NCBI RefSeq assembly: GCF_000002995.4
Contig: NW_025062478.1
Location: forward strand, 1,240,001 to 1,304,000
Direction: 5' to 3'
DNA from: Brugia malayi
Lineage: Eukaryota; Nematoda; Chromadorea; Rhabditida; Onchocercidae
Length of the DNA: 64,000 nucleotides
A model generated the notes under the pieces. The model was given only the letters and a program-made list of their open reading frames with translations, was not told the origin of the DNA and ran no database searches. Below, one piece after another: positions 48,722 through 61,178 of this stretch (its first letter is position 1; each line of letters starts with the position of its first letter). The position numbers and the translations under genes are program-made.

Positions 48722-50671
48722 TGATAACGATGATAGTAGTAGTGATAACGATACCAATGATAATAATAGTAATATTTATAATAACAAATAGTACTAACAA
48801 TAATTGAATTCCAATTGTAGAAATAGCATTAACAACAATATAAATATGGTGATATGATAATGTCCGGAAGTAGTGATAATAATAGTTCGATTGCAATTTC
48901 TAATCTGGTCTGAAATATAATAAATATGAAATTTCAAAATTGTTATTTGAATTATCAAAAGATATTAAATTTCATCCTAAAATGAAAGAAAAAAAAAAAA
49001 AAAAAACAAATCATACATATTTAAAAGGCTAATCAACTTTGCTAAAAGCATTTCAAAATTAAAATGATGTCAATATGATGAGAAAGTTTTTGAATTAGGA
49101 AAAGCATTAAAAACGAACAAAATAATTTTCTATTTTAGGAAAAAAAAAAAAAGCGAAAATAATGATTTTTTATCGATTTACTTAAATAATATTTTATTTT
49201 TATAGAAAATTCTTTTATTTTGGCATATATTTTGATCAATTTTTTTTTTTTACCTTAAATTTTTAAAAAGTTAATAAATTATGTTAAAAAATTTTTATAA
49301 TTATAATAATAATTTCAGTATGATAAGGTAATATTATTATTATCAAATATGTGAAAAAAATGCTACTAACAAATAAAATTATTAAATTATTTCAGATTGC
49401 TAATTAATTACTGTGAATTACTGTTTTAATTATTTCACTAAATTTATATATTATACTAATATTTTTATTTCTAATTATAGTTTGACTCACTTAATAATTC
49501 TATTTTTTTTTTTTTCATTGTTTTTTCCATCTATTTGTGTTCATAATAATGATTGAAAAAAATGAATATTTAATTATTTTTTTTTTTAAAAAAAAAAAAG
49601 AACGAAACGACAAATGTAAAAGAGACAATAGAAAATTATAAAAATTAATTTTTAAATATTGTTAAAAAAAAAAGTTGGAATAAAAAAAGCATACATTTAG
49701 ATTAGTACCATAATTTAAAAAAAAATTTGAAACATTAGTAAACTGCTATTAGATAAATTATTAATATGAGATAAAGGTAAAAATTTTTTAAAAAAAAAAT
49801 AATACATTTTTTTATTTCAAAACATAAACATTTTATATTTTATTTTTTATTTTTTAAAATTAGTTATAAAAAAAAAAAAAAAATGTTTCTCAAAATGACT
49901 ATATTCTTTCCTTCTTCTTTTTAAAGAAACAAAAATTTTGAAATGAAAATTTAGCAGATCGTTTCAATATTTGCATAAATGATTAGTGATTATTTGTTAT
50001 CGCTTTTGATTGATGGTAATTTTATTAATAGTAGCTAAATTAATAAATACATTATTATTTAATTATTCAATTATCAAATTTTATATCTCAAAAAAAAAAA
50101 AATTAAGAGTTAGATTTTTAAAATTAAAATTAAAAGTTAGATTTTATTTTACTATAAAAAATTTTGCTCTTTTTCTTCATTTTATTGTAATTTTGAATAA
50201 AAAAAAATTCATTAGAAACTAATAAAATACATTAAGGAACTAATATGATATATTACTAATAGGTAAAATCAATATATTTATTAAATTTCTTTGCAAAAAT
50301 TTTTTCCAAAAAAAAAAAGAAACTAAAATCAATTTTAATTAATAATAAAAAAAAGAACAAAAACACCTGGCTAAGATTATAAAAGTAATATTGCAATTTT
50401 CTTTTTTGAACAAAGAATATTTAATTTCTAAATTAAATTTTAACATTAAAAAAAAAAAAAAAAAAAAACATAAAGCACAGAGAGAAAAGAAAAAAAATTT
50501 TTTTTTTTTTTTTGAATTAATAAGCAATCATTGATAGCTTTTAAATTTGATTAAATTTACATTCTATTTAAGATTTGATGAAATATGTTGAAATAATTTT
50601 AAAAAAGTTATAAGTAAGCATACTCTATTGATAAATAAAAGAGAAAGGCAATAAATGAGGCATTTAAATGA

Positions 50672-50689
50672 GGGGAGGGAGAGGGAGGG
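50672..50689 (+). other. Canonical G-quadruplex motif
   Basis: GGGGAGGGAGAGGGAGGG: four G-runs of three or more with loops of 1, 3 and 1 bases, in otherwise very AT-rich DNA. Confidence 0.75.
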
Positions 50690-51410
50690 ACAGTTGATAA
50701 ATTGTAGCCTAGGAGGATAGAAAAATAGCCTTATATTATTACATTGGCATGAAGCAGCAAAGAAATGAATATAAAGCATTTGAAAATTTTAAAAAAAAAA
50801 AAAAAAAAAAAAAAAGAAAGAAAGGAAAAGCAAAAAATTCAAATATTGATGTATTATAAAATGATCAAAAAAAAAAAAATAATTTTGTTTTTAATTTTAT
50901 TTTATTTTTTCATAAATAAATAAAAGTAATTAATGAAATAGTATATAGGTAATGATAAATATAAAAGTATTATTTTAAATAAAAAATAAAATAAATAAAT
51001 TATGATAAATAATTTATTGCATAAAAAACATTATTATTCATTTGTATGAATGTAAAATGTAACAAATAAATATTTCTTTAACATTTAACAATTTTTATTT
51101 AAAAAATAATAAACTTCTAAATATTTTGTTGGCTTATTTTTTTTTTTTTTTTTTCTCAAAAATATTTAATAGGCCAAGAAAAAAAAAAAAAAAGGAAAAA
51201 AAAAAAAAAGGAAAAGAAAATGAAATGATTTTATCTATGTACAAACCATTTTTATTCATTCTCACTTTTTTCAAAAAAAAAAAAAAAAATGAATTTTCTA
51301 AATTTGATGCGATGACGTCTTTCATATATAATCCATATTTCAATTCTAAACGTTGTCATTTAGGTGTTTAAAAAAAAAAAAATATGAAAAAACTGAGAGG
51401 GAGGAAATAA

Positions 51411-51430
51411 GAGAGAGAGAGAGAGAGAGA
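51411..51430. repeat. (GA)10 microsatellite
   Basis: Perfect GA dinucleotide run, followed by a purine-only stretch of about 40 bases. Confidence 0.85.
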
Positions 51431-52028
51431 AAGGAAGAAAAAGAAAGAAAGAAATGAATGAAATAAAAAAAAAAAAATGGAATAAAAGTCAATGAAATTC
51501 AGGAAATTTATTTGCAAATTATTTGAATAAATGTTTGATAAGAGATTTTATTTGAAAAGAAAAATGCGCCTACTTTTTTTTTTGGTTTTGATTTTTTCAT
51601 TTCTTTTTGTTTTTTTTTTTAATTATTCTTATTAAAATTAATAATTTATAAAGATTAGAAATAGCATAAAGAATAATTGCAAAAATTTATCAAAGATCAA
51701 AGATATCAATTAAGATAAGAGGGATTAATTTACATTTTATTATGTGTAAAAGAATAAAAGACAGTAATAATTACTTTGTATTGTTTGTTATTTTTTAAAA
51801 AAAAACAAACAAAAAAAAAAATACTAATAAGTTTGAAAAATTTGAAATAAATTGAAATTTATGAGATGAAATACTAAAATATTATAAATGATAAAATAGG
51901 AAAAAATGGAAGAGGAAACACTCATATATCATTCATTTTGATACAAAATATTCTGGTGAAATTTTTTTTCAAAATTAAATTTACTATGTAACAAAATTTG
52001 ATAAAAAAAGAATAAGAAGAGTAAAAAA

Positions 52029-52032
<4 letters not shown>

Positions 52033-52059
<27 letters not shown>
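52033..52059. repeat. (GA)13 microsatellite
   Basis: GA dinucleotide run followed by a purine tract (GGGAAAGGGAAGGAAAAG). Confidence 0.85.
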
Positions 52060-52175
52060 GGAAAGGGAAGGAAAAGAAAAATAATGAGAAAAAAAAAGTG
52101 AATAAGCAAGAAAAGATAAGATATTTTCTCCGTATTAGTAAGTAATTCATTCTTAAGAGGAACAAATTTAAATTC

Positions 52176-52195
52176 ATAACAATGATCATTGTTAT
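52176..52195. repeat. 20-bp perfect palindrome
   Basis: ATAACAATGATCATTGTTAT equals its own reverse complement, with no spacer. Confidence 0.8.
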
Positions 52196-53787
52196 AGTGA
52201 AGTAATCCTTCTCTGAAATGAGCCTTACAATGATATTAGAAAAGAAATTTTTTGTCAAAAAAAAAAAAAGGAAAATGAAAAAAAAAAAAATATTTTTTTG
52301 TTAAATGGTAGAGTAAAAGAAAATCAAATAAGCCAAGAAAGCATAAGGTTAATAGTAAAAGTAAAGATGAAGTATATTACAATTAATAATCACATTCAAT
52401 TTGGGTTTCACTATTATTTTGATATGAGTAATTAGAAATTTGTTGTAGAAATGGTTGATGTGACCGTTTTTAGTGAAAATTATAATATTTTTTGAAGTAA
52501 TAAAATATTTTTTGAAATATGCTTAAAATGGGGAAGTAAAGAAAAAAGTACTGCAGTGATAATTAATTTCGATAAAATTATTATTATTATTATTACTATT
52601 ATTATTATTATTATTATTGCCATAAAAATAGCTATGGTAACAATTACCACGCAAACTGTGGTACTTCCTAGAATAAAGTATGTAATTTTGGTCAGAAAAA
52701 AAATAGATTTATTTATGAATTTATGTGAACAATTTATATTCCAAAATAAAAGGAATGAAAGAACTAACTGCCAAATGAATGATCGGTAATAATTTTGAAT
52801 TTAACAGATGGATAGGAAAAAAAAAAATGCTTGGTACAATTTTAGAATCATTCAGTTATTTATTTATTTATTATTATTATTATTTTTCTTTTTCGACTAT
52901 TTCATAGCAAATATTTCGTTTAAAAAAAAAAAAAAGAAAAGTTTATTAGAAAACAAAAAAAGTTGACCTTAGTGACAGAAATAAATGGGAAAAGATAAAA
53001 ATAGGTCATTCAATGAAGTACGGAAAGTAAGTCGGTTTAATCCAATGTGATTATTTTAAAAATTAATAGAAATTTCTAAAAGTTTCAACTTTTTTTTTTT
53101 TCCTTTCTTCAAACGATAATTCATTTACAAACTTTTCATCCGTATAACTCAATGAAAATTAACTTTGATAATATTATTGATCAATATTAATTATTAAAAT
53201 AATATTTGGATTACTTTTATTCATTTTTATTCCTATCTGTTTCATTTGTATTAAATTTATTAAATTTTTAAATGAAATCATGAAAAATTTGATAAATTTT
53301 TTGAAATTCACATTTTAAGACAAAAAAAAAGAGTATTGAAATAATAAAAGACCTGTATATATTTGAATTTAAACAATAAAATCTTCATATTTGAAAAAAA
53401 TTTCATATTTTTACAAATTCTTTTTTAATATCCATTTTAAATTTAATAAGTATTATCAGAAAAAATTTTCACTAACAGAGTAAAGTAAAAAAGTACGAAT
53501 TTGAAATATATATATTCAAATATTATGTTAAATCATTAATTTTTCTTTTTTTTTTTTGCATTTTTAATTATGAAATAAAATTTTCGAAATAAAATTTAAT
53601 TTAAATCCTATCAATATGAAAATTTTGCAGCACATTTATCATTTAAATAATGAAATTTTAAATTTGCTCTGTCAATCTTTCTATGTACATCAAATATAAC
53701 ATAAAGTATAGTTACGTTATTTATTCATAATGTTATAATTATTTATTAATTAATTATTTATTCATTACGTGACTCATTTGCACGTTA

Positions 53788-53909
53788 GTAATCTGACAGA
53801 AGATTTCGTATAGAATTATGTCGTACGTTATCTGAAGGAATGCGTAATTATGACGTACGCCATCTAACAAGGGATTTTGTATATAATTATGACGTACGCC
53901 ATGATATAA
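53788..53909. repeat. Degenerate repeat of about 30-40 bp with CGTACG cores
   Basis: Successive blocks AATTATGTCGTACGTTATCT, AATTATGACGTACGCCATCT and AATTATGACGTACGCCATGA, separated by 20-27 bases that themselves resemble each other (GAAGATTTCGTATAG, AAGGGATTTTGTATAT). Confidence 0.65.
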
Positions 53910-53957
53910 GTCAATTGCTCTTTTTTTTTTTGTTTTTCATATGTAAAGAATAAGCCT

Positions 53958-54270
<313 letters not shown>

Positions 54271-55124
54271 GATGACAGTCAAGCTAGAAAGAAAAAATAA
54301 AAAAATAAGCTCATTCTTCATATGAAAAAAAAAATAAAAAAAAATAGAATTACAATTAGCGCAAAGGCTACGAATAAATCTTCAAACTTAGTAAAACTTA
54401 TTTTACTAATCATAAATTTTTTTATTTTATTTTATTGTCAAGAATCTATAATCTGTACATTATAAATAATAAATTTTGATAATTTATAAAATCTCTTTCA
54501 TTCCATACATTGAATAATTTTTTGATATTAAAATGATTCATTTTATTAGCAATGATTGAATTGCTTAAACTTTGTTTCATTTCAATATTTGTTAATGATA
54601 TGAAAGAGATTTGATTGGAATAATTTCAATTTATTTATGCAATCGTTAATAGATAATCTCTAAATTAACAATTTTAAAATAATTTGTAATTTATTTAAAA
54701 AAAAATCATTCTTATTTTTTTGTAGTTTATAAATGATAACGAAAATTTGAAGCATTTTTTTTTGCATTTATTTTGCAATCATTTTAATTCAATTTTAGAA
54801 AAAATTTTTCAAACTAAAATTTCAAGCTAAAATCTTTTTTGATCAACATTTTTGAATCAGAAAAAAAAAAAGCGGTTTCTATTTAATCATTTATAACTTA
54901 TGTGTATAATTTATTTATTATTATAATAGAAAAAAAAAATCATTCGTATAATTATTCTTTTTTTGAATTTTTTTTTTCATGCTGTATGATTTTATCAATT
55001 TTCTTGTAAATTTTTTTATAAATTTTAGAAAATAATGAATAGATGTGACATTTTTCATTAAATACATTTTTTCATTAAAATTATTCAGATTACTCACAAT
55101 ACACTAATAGTTGTCCTCTGCAGA

Positions 55125-55465
55125 GGGCATAAATACTTGCGATAGCTGTGGTGGTGGCGGTGTTGTCAATGATAGAGCGGAATCAGCGGCAAAGCTAGCT
55201 AGGGATCTTTGCCGTTAATATTGACGGTGTCGGACATATACCTTCCGCAACTATTGACGGTGTCGGACATGTACCTTCCGCAACTATTGACGGTGTCGGA
55301 TATGTACCTTCCGCAACTATTGACCTAAATAATGCAATTTCAACTTCTACCACTACCATTGATTCCATTCCGTTCTCTCCGGATCACAACGAAAAAGTGA
55401 TCGTTTTCAGTGATGCTGCTGTGAAATGCGCAACAATGGTGTTTTTCGCAAATTCGGTTTGCTGA
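55125..55465 (+). pseudogene. Possible unassigned gene fragment with a Gly/Pro minisatellite; frame broken near 55200
   Basis: This stretch is much less AT-rich than its surroundings. After an AG acceptor (CCTCTGCAG, ending at 55124) a frame reads GINTCDSCGGGGVVND then RAESAAKLARDLCR to a TAA at 55216-55218. A second frame is open from 55199 to a TGA at 55463-55465; it begins with three 11-residue repeats of the type IDGVGHVPSAT and continues through SFSDAAVKC-like unique sequence for nearly 50 codons. The two frames overlap and differ by one base, so either an indel breaks one gene or a small intron joins them. I recognise no family and see no promoter or start codon. It may be a decayed gene, a repeat-derived frame or part of an unannotated gene. 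Confidence 0.3.
55220..55318. repeat. 33-bp minisatellite, three copies
   Basis: Perfect 33-base period starting at 55220, 55253 and 55286 (ATTGACGGTGTCGGACAT then A/GTACCTTCCGCAACT), followed by a 6-base start of a fourth copy. The period is a multiple of three, and frames on both strands stay open through it. Confidence 0.92.
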
Positions 55466-56794
55466 TTATGGCTTTTTCTGGAAGTTCATCCAGAAAAGAA
55501 AAAAGTGACTGCATGATGGATTAATACCGGTTCTTACGATTGATTTCGAAAATGGCTATTAATTAAGATAACTGCATTTTAATGAAACAACTGACTATTT
55601 CAACGTATATCTATTCCAATGTATGCAAATGTTCGAGAATATATGACTCGAGTTTTTGAACGCTTTCGATTTCGGTTAATTTTGATTCCACTACCTTTAG
55701 GTATCCAGAATTCCGTCCACAGTTTCAATAGCGTTTGTGCAATTCCGGCATAGTGCATTGCAGTTGTCGTTGTATAAATATCTCAGTTATTGGGTTGTGT
55801 CGTGAAAGGTAAATTGAATGTAAGATTTATCTAATCTGTGTGATAGTTTCGCTCAAATGAATTTCTAAGTAGCAGTTGAGTAGAACGGAGAATGAAATCA
55901 CTTCGAATGGAACTCTTTGGAAACGATAACACTATGTTATCTTCGGTGATTGGTTCGTCTGTGTTCTTCAAAGTTAGTAAATTATAAGTGGAAGCATTTA
56001 AAATTCGACTATTCTTGAAATTAAAACCAAAAAACAATTTTTGGTGATTCAAAGAATTCAAACAGTTTCAATAACTGAAAAACTCAAAATCTAATTTCAA
56101 AAACTGAAAAATTCAAAATTTAATTTCAATCTGAAACTTTTTGTAATTGCACAGTTCCACATTAACTTACAAACAATTTTTCACAAATTTCCAAAATATC
56201 CACCGTTCGTCTATCGATCGACACATCCATTCACTCTCTCACCCTCACCCTCTCACACACTCATCCACTCACTCACTCTGACTCTCATCTGCACACTCCC
56301 ATATCCACCCACTCTCTCACTCACTCATCCACTCTAACCCTCATTTATACACTCACTCTCACTCCATCACTCACTCACTCTCAAAATTGAACTTCCCCAT
56401 AAGCCATGAAAATTAATGAAAACTTCTGGAATTGAAATTTGCTAGAAGGAGAGGGAAGTGAATTGGTGGGACAGATTTTATGACTTATTTTCGGAATGTT
56501 CAATTCTTCACTTAAAGGTCGTTGATTTCATTTGCTATTTAAACAAAAAAGAAGACGACACTTAAATGACACAAAGGATTCAAACCTCTCTCGTGGGGAT
56601 TAATTCTGACTGTAGCAGCCTGAATGAAGTCGCGTACCTCTTCTTATGTCAATTAGCTTTGGTATGTTCTAGGCTCTCAGCGAGCGGTGATTTCAGTATA
56701 ATATTAGATTGAGATCGGCAATACAGTGATCTTGACGGGATCGATAATAGTATCACATTTTTTTTTTCTTCGAGAATTATAATACAACAATTAT
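55466..56794. other. Intergenic, moderate-GC region downstream of the acetyltransferase gene
   Basis: Less AT-rich than most of the window but without a recognisable gene. A minus-strand frame of 76 codons (55831-56061) has ordinary-looking residues but no known motif and no supporting splice context. A CACTC-rich simple sequence occupies 56229-56385. Confidence 0.5.
56229..56385. repeat. CACTC/CACCC-rich simple sequence
   Basis: Irregular repeats of TCACTC, CACCCTCACCC, CACACACTC and CCACTC. One strand is almost devoid of G over about 150 bases. Confidence 0.8.
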
Positions 56795-57986
56795 TCATTG
56801 CAATGGTTTGAAAACAATCTGTATACAATTAGTGCTGTCATCACATTTGAAAATCTGTCGCCCTTTGTCATCAAGCCAGTCAGCGTGCTTTATTTCATAG
56901 ATTGTCTCGTATCCAATCTTTTTGAATAGCTGGAAATTCAATTATTAATTTCACGGAATTTGAGAAATCACGAATGGCTTCATTAAAACTTGAAAGATTA
57001 AGAATCTAGAAATTCAGGTCAGAGAAATAGAAATTAGAAAAAAAAATAGAAATGCATTTATGGAAAATAATATCGTTGGTTAATTTTTATCTTATAAGTC
57101 AAAATTGAAAAATGACCAATTGTGATTTAAATGCGGATGCTTCTGCAACGCACCCTTGACAACCCATTTGCTTGGCTTCTTCCAACTTATAAGAAAGCAT
57201 TTTCTCAGCAAGTCCACGTCTAGTGTAATCTTTATGCACTGAAATTACAGACCACAGCAGCAAACGTTTTAATTTTGGATCAATGAGAATCCAAATCTGC
57301 AAATACACACTGATTGCTTTGAAGAGTGAAAATGAGAATTGCATGTAGAGAAAGGTACAAATCAACAAGCCTTGCTTTCCAGTTCCTCAAGAACATCCAT
57401 GATAATCTGAGCCTTTGGACTCATTGTTTTCATTGCTGTCCTTTTATTACTACCACTTGTTGCACTTTTATTATGCTGCAAAATGAGAATGGAAAAGTTT
57501 TATTTTATGGATAATTTAATATTCCACAATTCCTGTGATATAGAGCTCATTTTCTGATAGATCTATAATTGAAAAAATTAGAAATAAGCATATACTTCAT
57601 TGTGTTGCTCGTCTTCTGGTCGATTCAATATTGAAGCCAACCTAAGTGCAGCGATCTCTCCATCCGGTTTTCGTAGCATATACGATAACGATGAGGCAAT
57701 CCCACTGTTTACCAAATCTGTTAAAAACAACGGATTAGTCGGCCCTAACCCTTTTATTCAAATTTCACAGTTCGTAATTTGACAAAATAACGGTCGATAA
57801 GCAAACAGGAAAAAGTTCAGTGAGCTAACCATTAAACAGTTCATCTGAATCTTCGGCATTTAGACTGATTGATCTACAGAGCGGTTCATTGTATAAGAAA
57901 TCGGTTAACAGAAATTTTTTAACACAATCAAAATCGGTTTCGGTAATTCGATGCATGGATAATCCATTAAAATTCGTCTCTGCCAT
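56795..57986 (-). CDS. GNAT-family N-acetyltransferase, arylalkylamine N-acetyltransferase (AANAT)-like
   Basis: Predicted to transfer acetyl from acetyl-CoA to an amine, as in the AANAT-like families that inactivate biogenic amines; the substrate is unknown. Minus-strand exons in order: 57986-57830, 57717-57596, 57475-57367, 57316-57117, 56929-56795; 240 residues. The ATG at 57986 follows an AG acceptor (CCTTTCAG, 14 bases upstream), fitting spliced-leader addition. Seen: N-terminal MHRITETDFDCVKKFLLTDF with NEPLCRSI (family-typical), MLRKPDGEIAALRLASIL, the acetyl-CoA motif SVHKDYTRRGLAEKML (about 155-170), GCQGCVAEASAFKSQ, and the C-terminal FKKIGYETIYEIKHADWLD with GRQIFKCDD. The 50-base intron 57366-57317 is needed to avoid an in-frame TGA; its acceptor could be placed slightly differently. 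Nematodes have many such paralogues, so no symbol is given. Confidence 0.9.
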
Positions 57987-59251
57987 ATGCAAAATACGAA
58001 ACTGAAAGGAACGACGGAAAATGAGAATTGAAATAGCGTTTCTTAGCGCATCAATAAAATTTGAAAGTGTTGGAACAAGCGGAAAAGGTATTCCAATAAT
58101 TATTATTAATGAAATTGTCAGTCATTCAATGATATACTAATATTCAGAAAGGGAATTGATGCAATAATGCCACCATCTTGCATAACTGCAACCAACAAAT
58201 GGCGATGTTCTGTACAAATTGGTAATAAATTTAAAAGTGATCAATAAGTGATACATCAGAAATGAAGGAATGAATAAGCTGAAGCAATAAAAAGAAGCAA
58301 AGCTCATACATGTTAACCTCATAATGTGATCTATTCTTTAAATCGGATCAGATCAATCCACAATTCATGTTTACTTGACAATAACTGTATAACTCTTTGT
58401 TGTGATACTTCACTCCTAATATATCTATGCATCATATCTTGTGTAAAAAGTGGTTAGAAATTTTTGTTTGTTGTAACAAAAATTCGCCCACAAATTTGCG
58501 TCTTTTTTCTCAAATTATAAAGTTGTAATATGTAAGTAAGTGGCACATTTTTCTTTTCTTCCCGAAAACAATTCCCTTTCGATAGTTCTAAAAGTCTTAA
58601 AATTTTATGACTCTTTGAATTTGCATGAAATTTAAGAAACTGAACTGAAATACTACTTTGAAAATAGCAGGCTGAAGTGAATGACAATTATATGTTTTCA
58701 TTTCAGGAAGTGACAAACTAGTCGAAGACTTCAAGTTTTTCTCTTTTTTTTTTCTACTATTCAAATAAGGATTCTATTCTCATCAAAATTTTTGAATTTT
58801 TTAGCATTTAATTAAGTCATACACAGATTGATAAAGGTGTTAACCATCATGTATACCTGATTATAGTACATTTTTGCTTCTTATAGAAAGTATATTTTTG
58901 AAAGAAATATGAAAAGTTAGAAACATTTAACAAGGTTAACGGAAATACTCAATTATTTACGTTTACGCTTCCTTTTGATGCTATTTATTAAAGTAACTAT
59001 AAGATTCGATCCCAATTAAGCAGTATGTAAAAAAGCTGAGCCGTGCAACCGGAAAGAAAATACGGTATCCATCTGGTAACTCCGGTATTAGGCTCATAAT
59101 TATTGTCTGACAATCATAATAAAAGATTTCCTATATTAGAAATAATTCTTCATTATATGCTAATTATTATTAAACATTCATTAAAAGTAAACATTAAAAC
59201 TACTCTTAGACAAATTATAAAGAAAAAAAAAATTTTACAAGATTAGATCTA

Positions 59252-59290
59252 TAGAGAGAGAGGGAGAAAGAGAGAGAGAGAGAGAGAGAG
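59252..59290. repeat. GA-rich microsatellite
   Basis: AGAGAGAGAGGGAGAAAG followed by an (AG)n run. Confidence 0.85.
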
Positions 59291-60063
59291 ATTTTGTTGA
59301 TAATAACTCATCATAAGTCATTGAGTCTTTAAACTAATAATCTTGATATATAAAAAGAGAGAGAAATTGACATTGTACTTTCGTTTTTCTGAGAGAAAAA
59401 AAAAACCAAAATATAAAGATTTTAGAGAATCTTTTTCATTAGTATAACTAACACAACTTATATCCTAACGAAAAAGTAGTGATTTTAACATAAGAGAATA
59501 AATAAAACTAAATTGTTCAAAAAAAAAAAAAATATTTCGAAGAAAAGAGATAAATAAACTGAATAGAAAAAAATGGATTATGCATGATTTTATCTATATG
59601 CTTGATAATATTGCTCTACGTTTTGATAAATTAAACGATAATATCGTTTATCTCAGAAGTATCTTTTCTATTTCATTGCTAAATCAACGATAATCGTTCA
59701 AACTTTGCTTTTGTAATAAGCAAGGAATAATATATCAATAAAATCGCTTCACACTCTGAAATATTTGCTCTCAAATCGAAACGCTTATATTAGCGATTAG
59801 CTAAATTATTCAGCAAATCATCAATATGAATTTTATTTCCAGCGTTTAAAATTATGGTTGTATTGAGGCACCTTTCAAGTGATCGTTACCTCGCGTTCCG
59901 GTAGGAAATAAACGGTAGAATAATGCAGCATATTAATTCTTTCATTGATTACACAATCTTTTTTCAATATAAATGTTAATCTGTGATGAATAAGCTCCAG
60001 AATGATAGCAATTATATATGAAAAATGAAGTATTCAACAGCATTATGGTAAAAAAGCCTTCTC

Positions 60064-60320
60064 ATTTGCTGATAAAACTCCGCTGTTAACTTACTTACTG
60101 ATAAAACTTCGCTGTTAACTCATTTACTGATAAAACTTCGCTGCTAACTCATTTACTGATAAAACTTCGCTGCTAACTCATTTACTGATAAAACTTCGCT
60201 GTTAACTCATTTACTGATAAAACTTCGCTGCTAACTCATTTACTGATAAAACTTCGCTGTTAACTCATTTACTGATAAAACTTCGCTGTTAACTCATTTA
60301 CTGATAAAACTTCGCTGTTA
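60064..60320. repeat. 29-bp minisatellite, nine copies
   Basis: Nine head-to-tail copies with core TTACTGATAAAACTTCGCTG followed by T/CTAACTCAT. The first copy is diverged (GCTGATAAAACTCCGCTG), while the others differ mainly at one T/C position (T, C, C, T, C, T, T, T for copies 2-9). The array ends abruptly at TTAAGGTTTC. Confidence 0.93.
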
Positions 60321-61078
60321 AGGTTTCTACTGTGAGTAATGATAAGAGCAGGTCTGTTCGTCCTTGCAGTAATATTTACCACAGTGAACTAATAACTTTA
60401 AGTAAAATTATTTTATTGTCATTTAGCCCTTCAATTAGGTTATCTATTGATAACCGTTGATCACCAGCAGATTAAATTCCTAATTCCTATATTTTTATAG
60501 TATATTTATTATCGTTGGTAGAGTAAATAAAGTGTGAAAGTGAGTATTAATGGATAATAAAAGAAAAAGAATTCTCTTCTTCAAATCTTTTTGTTGATTA
60601 GTACAACAAAACATTATTAAGATTACAAAATATACCGTTACTTTAAATTCAAGCTTATGTTGGTGTTTTAGCTTAAAAAGGACTTTAACTTTAGTAAAAT
60701 GAATTTTTTTTTAAAAAAAAAAAAAAGAAGAACGATGAAGAATTTTTCTTTGAAATTAAAAATAAGTTAGCAAAAGTAGAGAAATTTATGAAGCATAATG
60801 AAATGAAATCTTATTTACTGGTGAAGTGGATAATAATGATTGCTTTATAGAAATCCACTTAAAAGCTAATGGAACAGAGAGAGTAGTGATTGGGTTGAAA
60901 TATTGATGGGTAAAGGGTAAAGCACTCAATGGGTAATGATTTTTCACAATTTTAAAGTTGAAATTGTCAAAAAATCTCTAGAAAAAAGATAAATATGAAT
61001 GGATAAAAAGCAAAAAAGATGTTTACAGATTTTCATAGAATATTGTCATTTGATGTAAATACTAAATGTTATATGTTT

Positions 61079-61178
61079 AGGATTTAAGCATAGGATTAAT
61101 TTCAGGATTCAGGCTAAGGATTGATTTCAGGATTCAGGCTAAGGATCGATTTCAGGATTCAAGCATAGGATAGATTTC
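61079..61178. repeat. 25-bp minisatellite, four copies
   Basis: Units start at 61079, 61104, 61129 and 61154. The outer two carry AAGCATAGGAT and the inner two AGGCTAAGGAT, an A-B-B-A order. Further AGGATT fragments trail to about 61200. Confidence 0.85.

Noticed and set aside
55831..56061. 76-codon minus-strand frame
   Set aside because: Residue content is plausible, but there is no recognised motif, conserved start context or neighbouring exon. Not strong enough to call.
60064..60320. CRISPR array
   Set aside because: The 29-base repeats are contiguous with no unique spacers, and the genome is eukaryotic.
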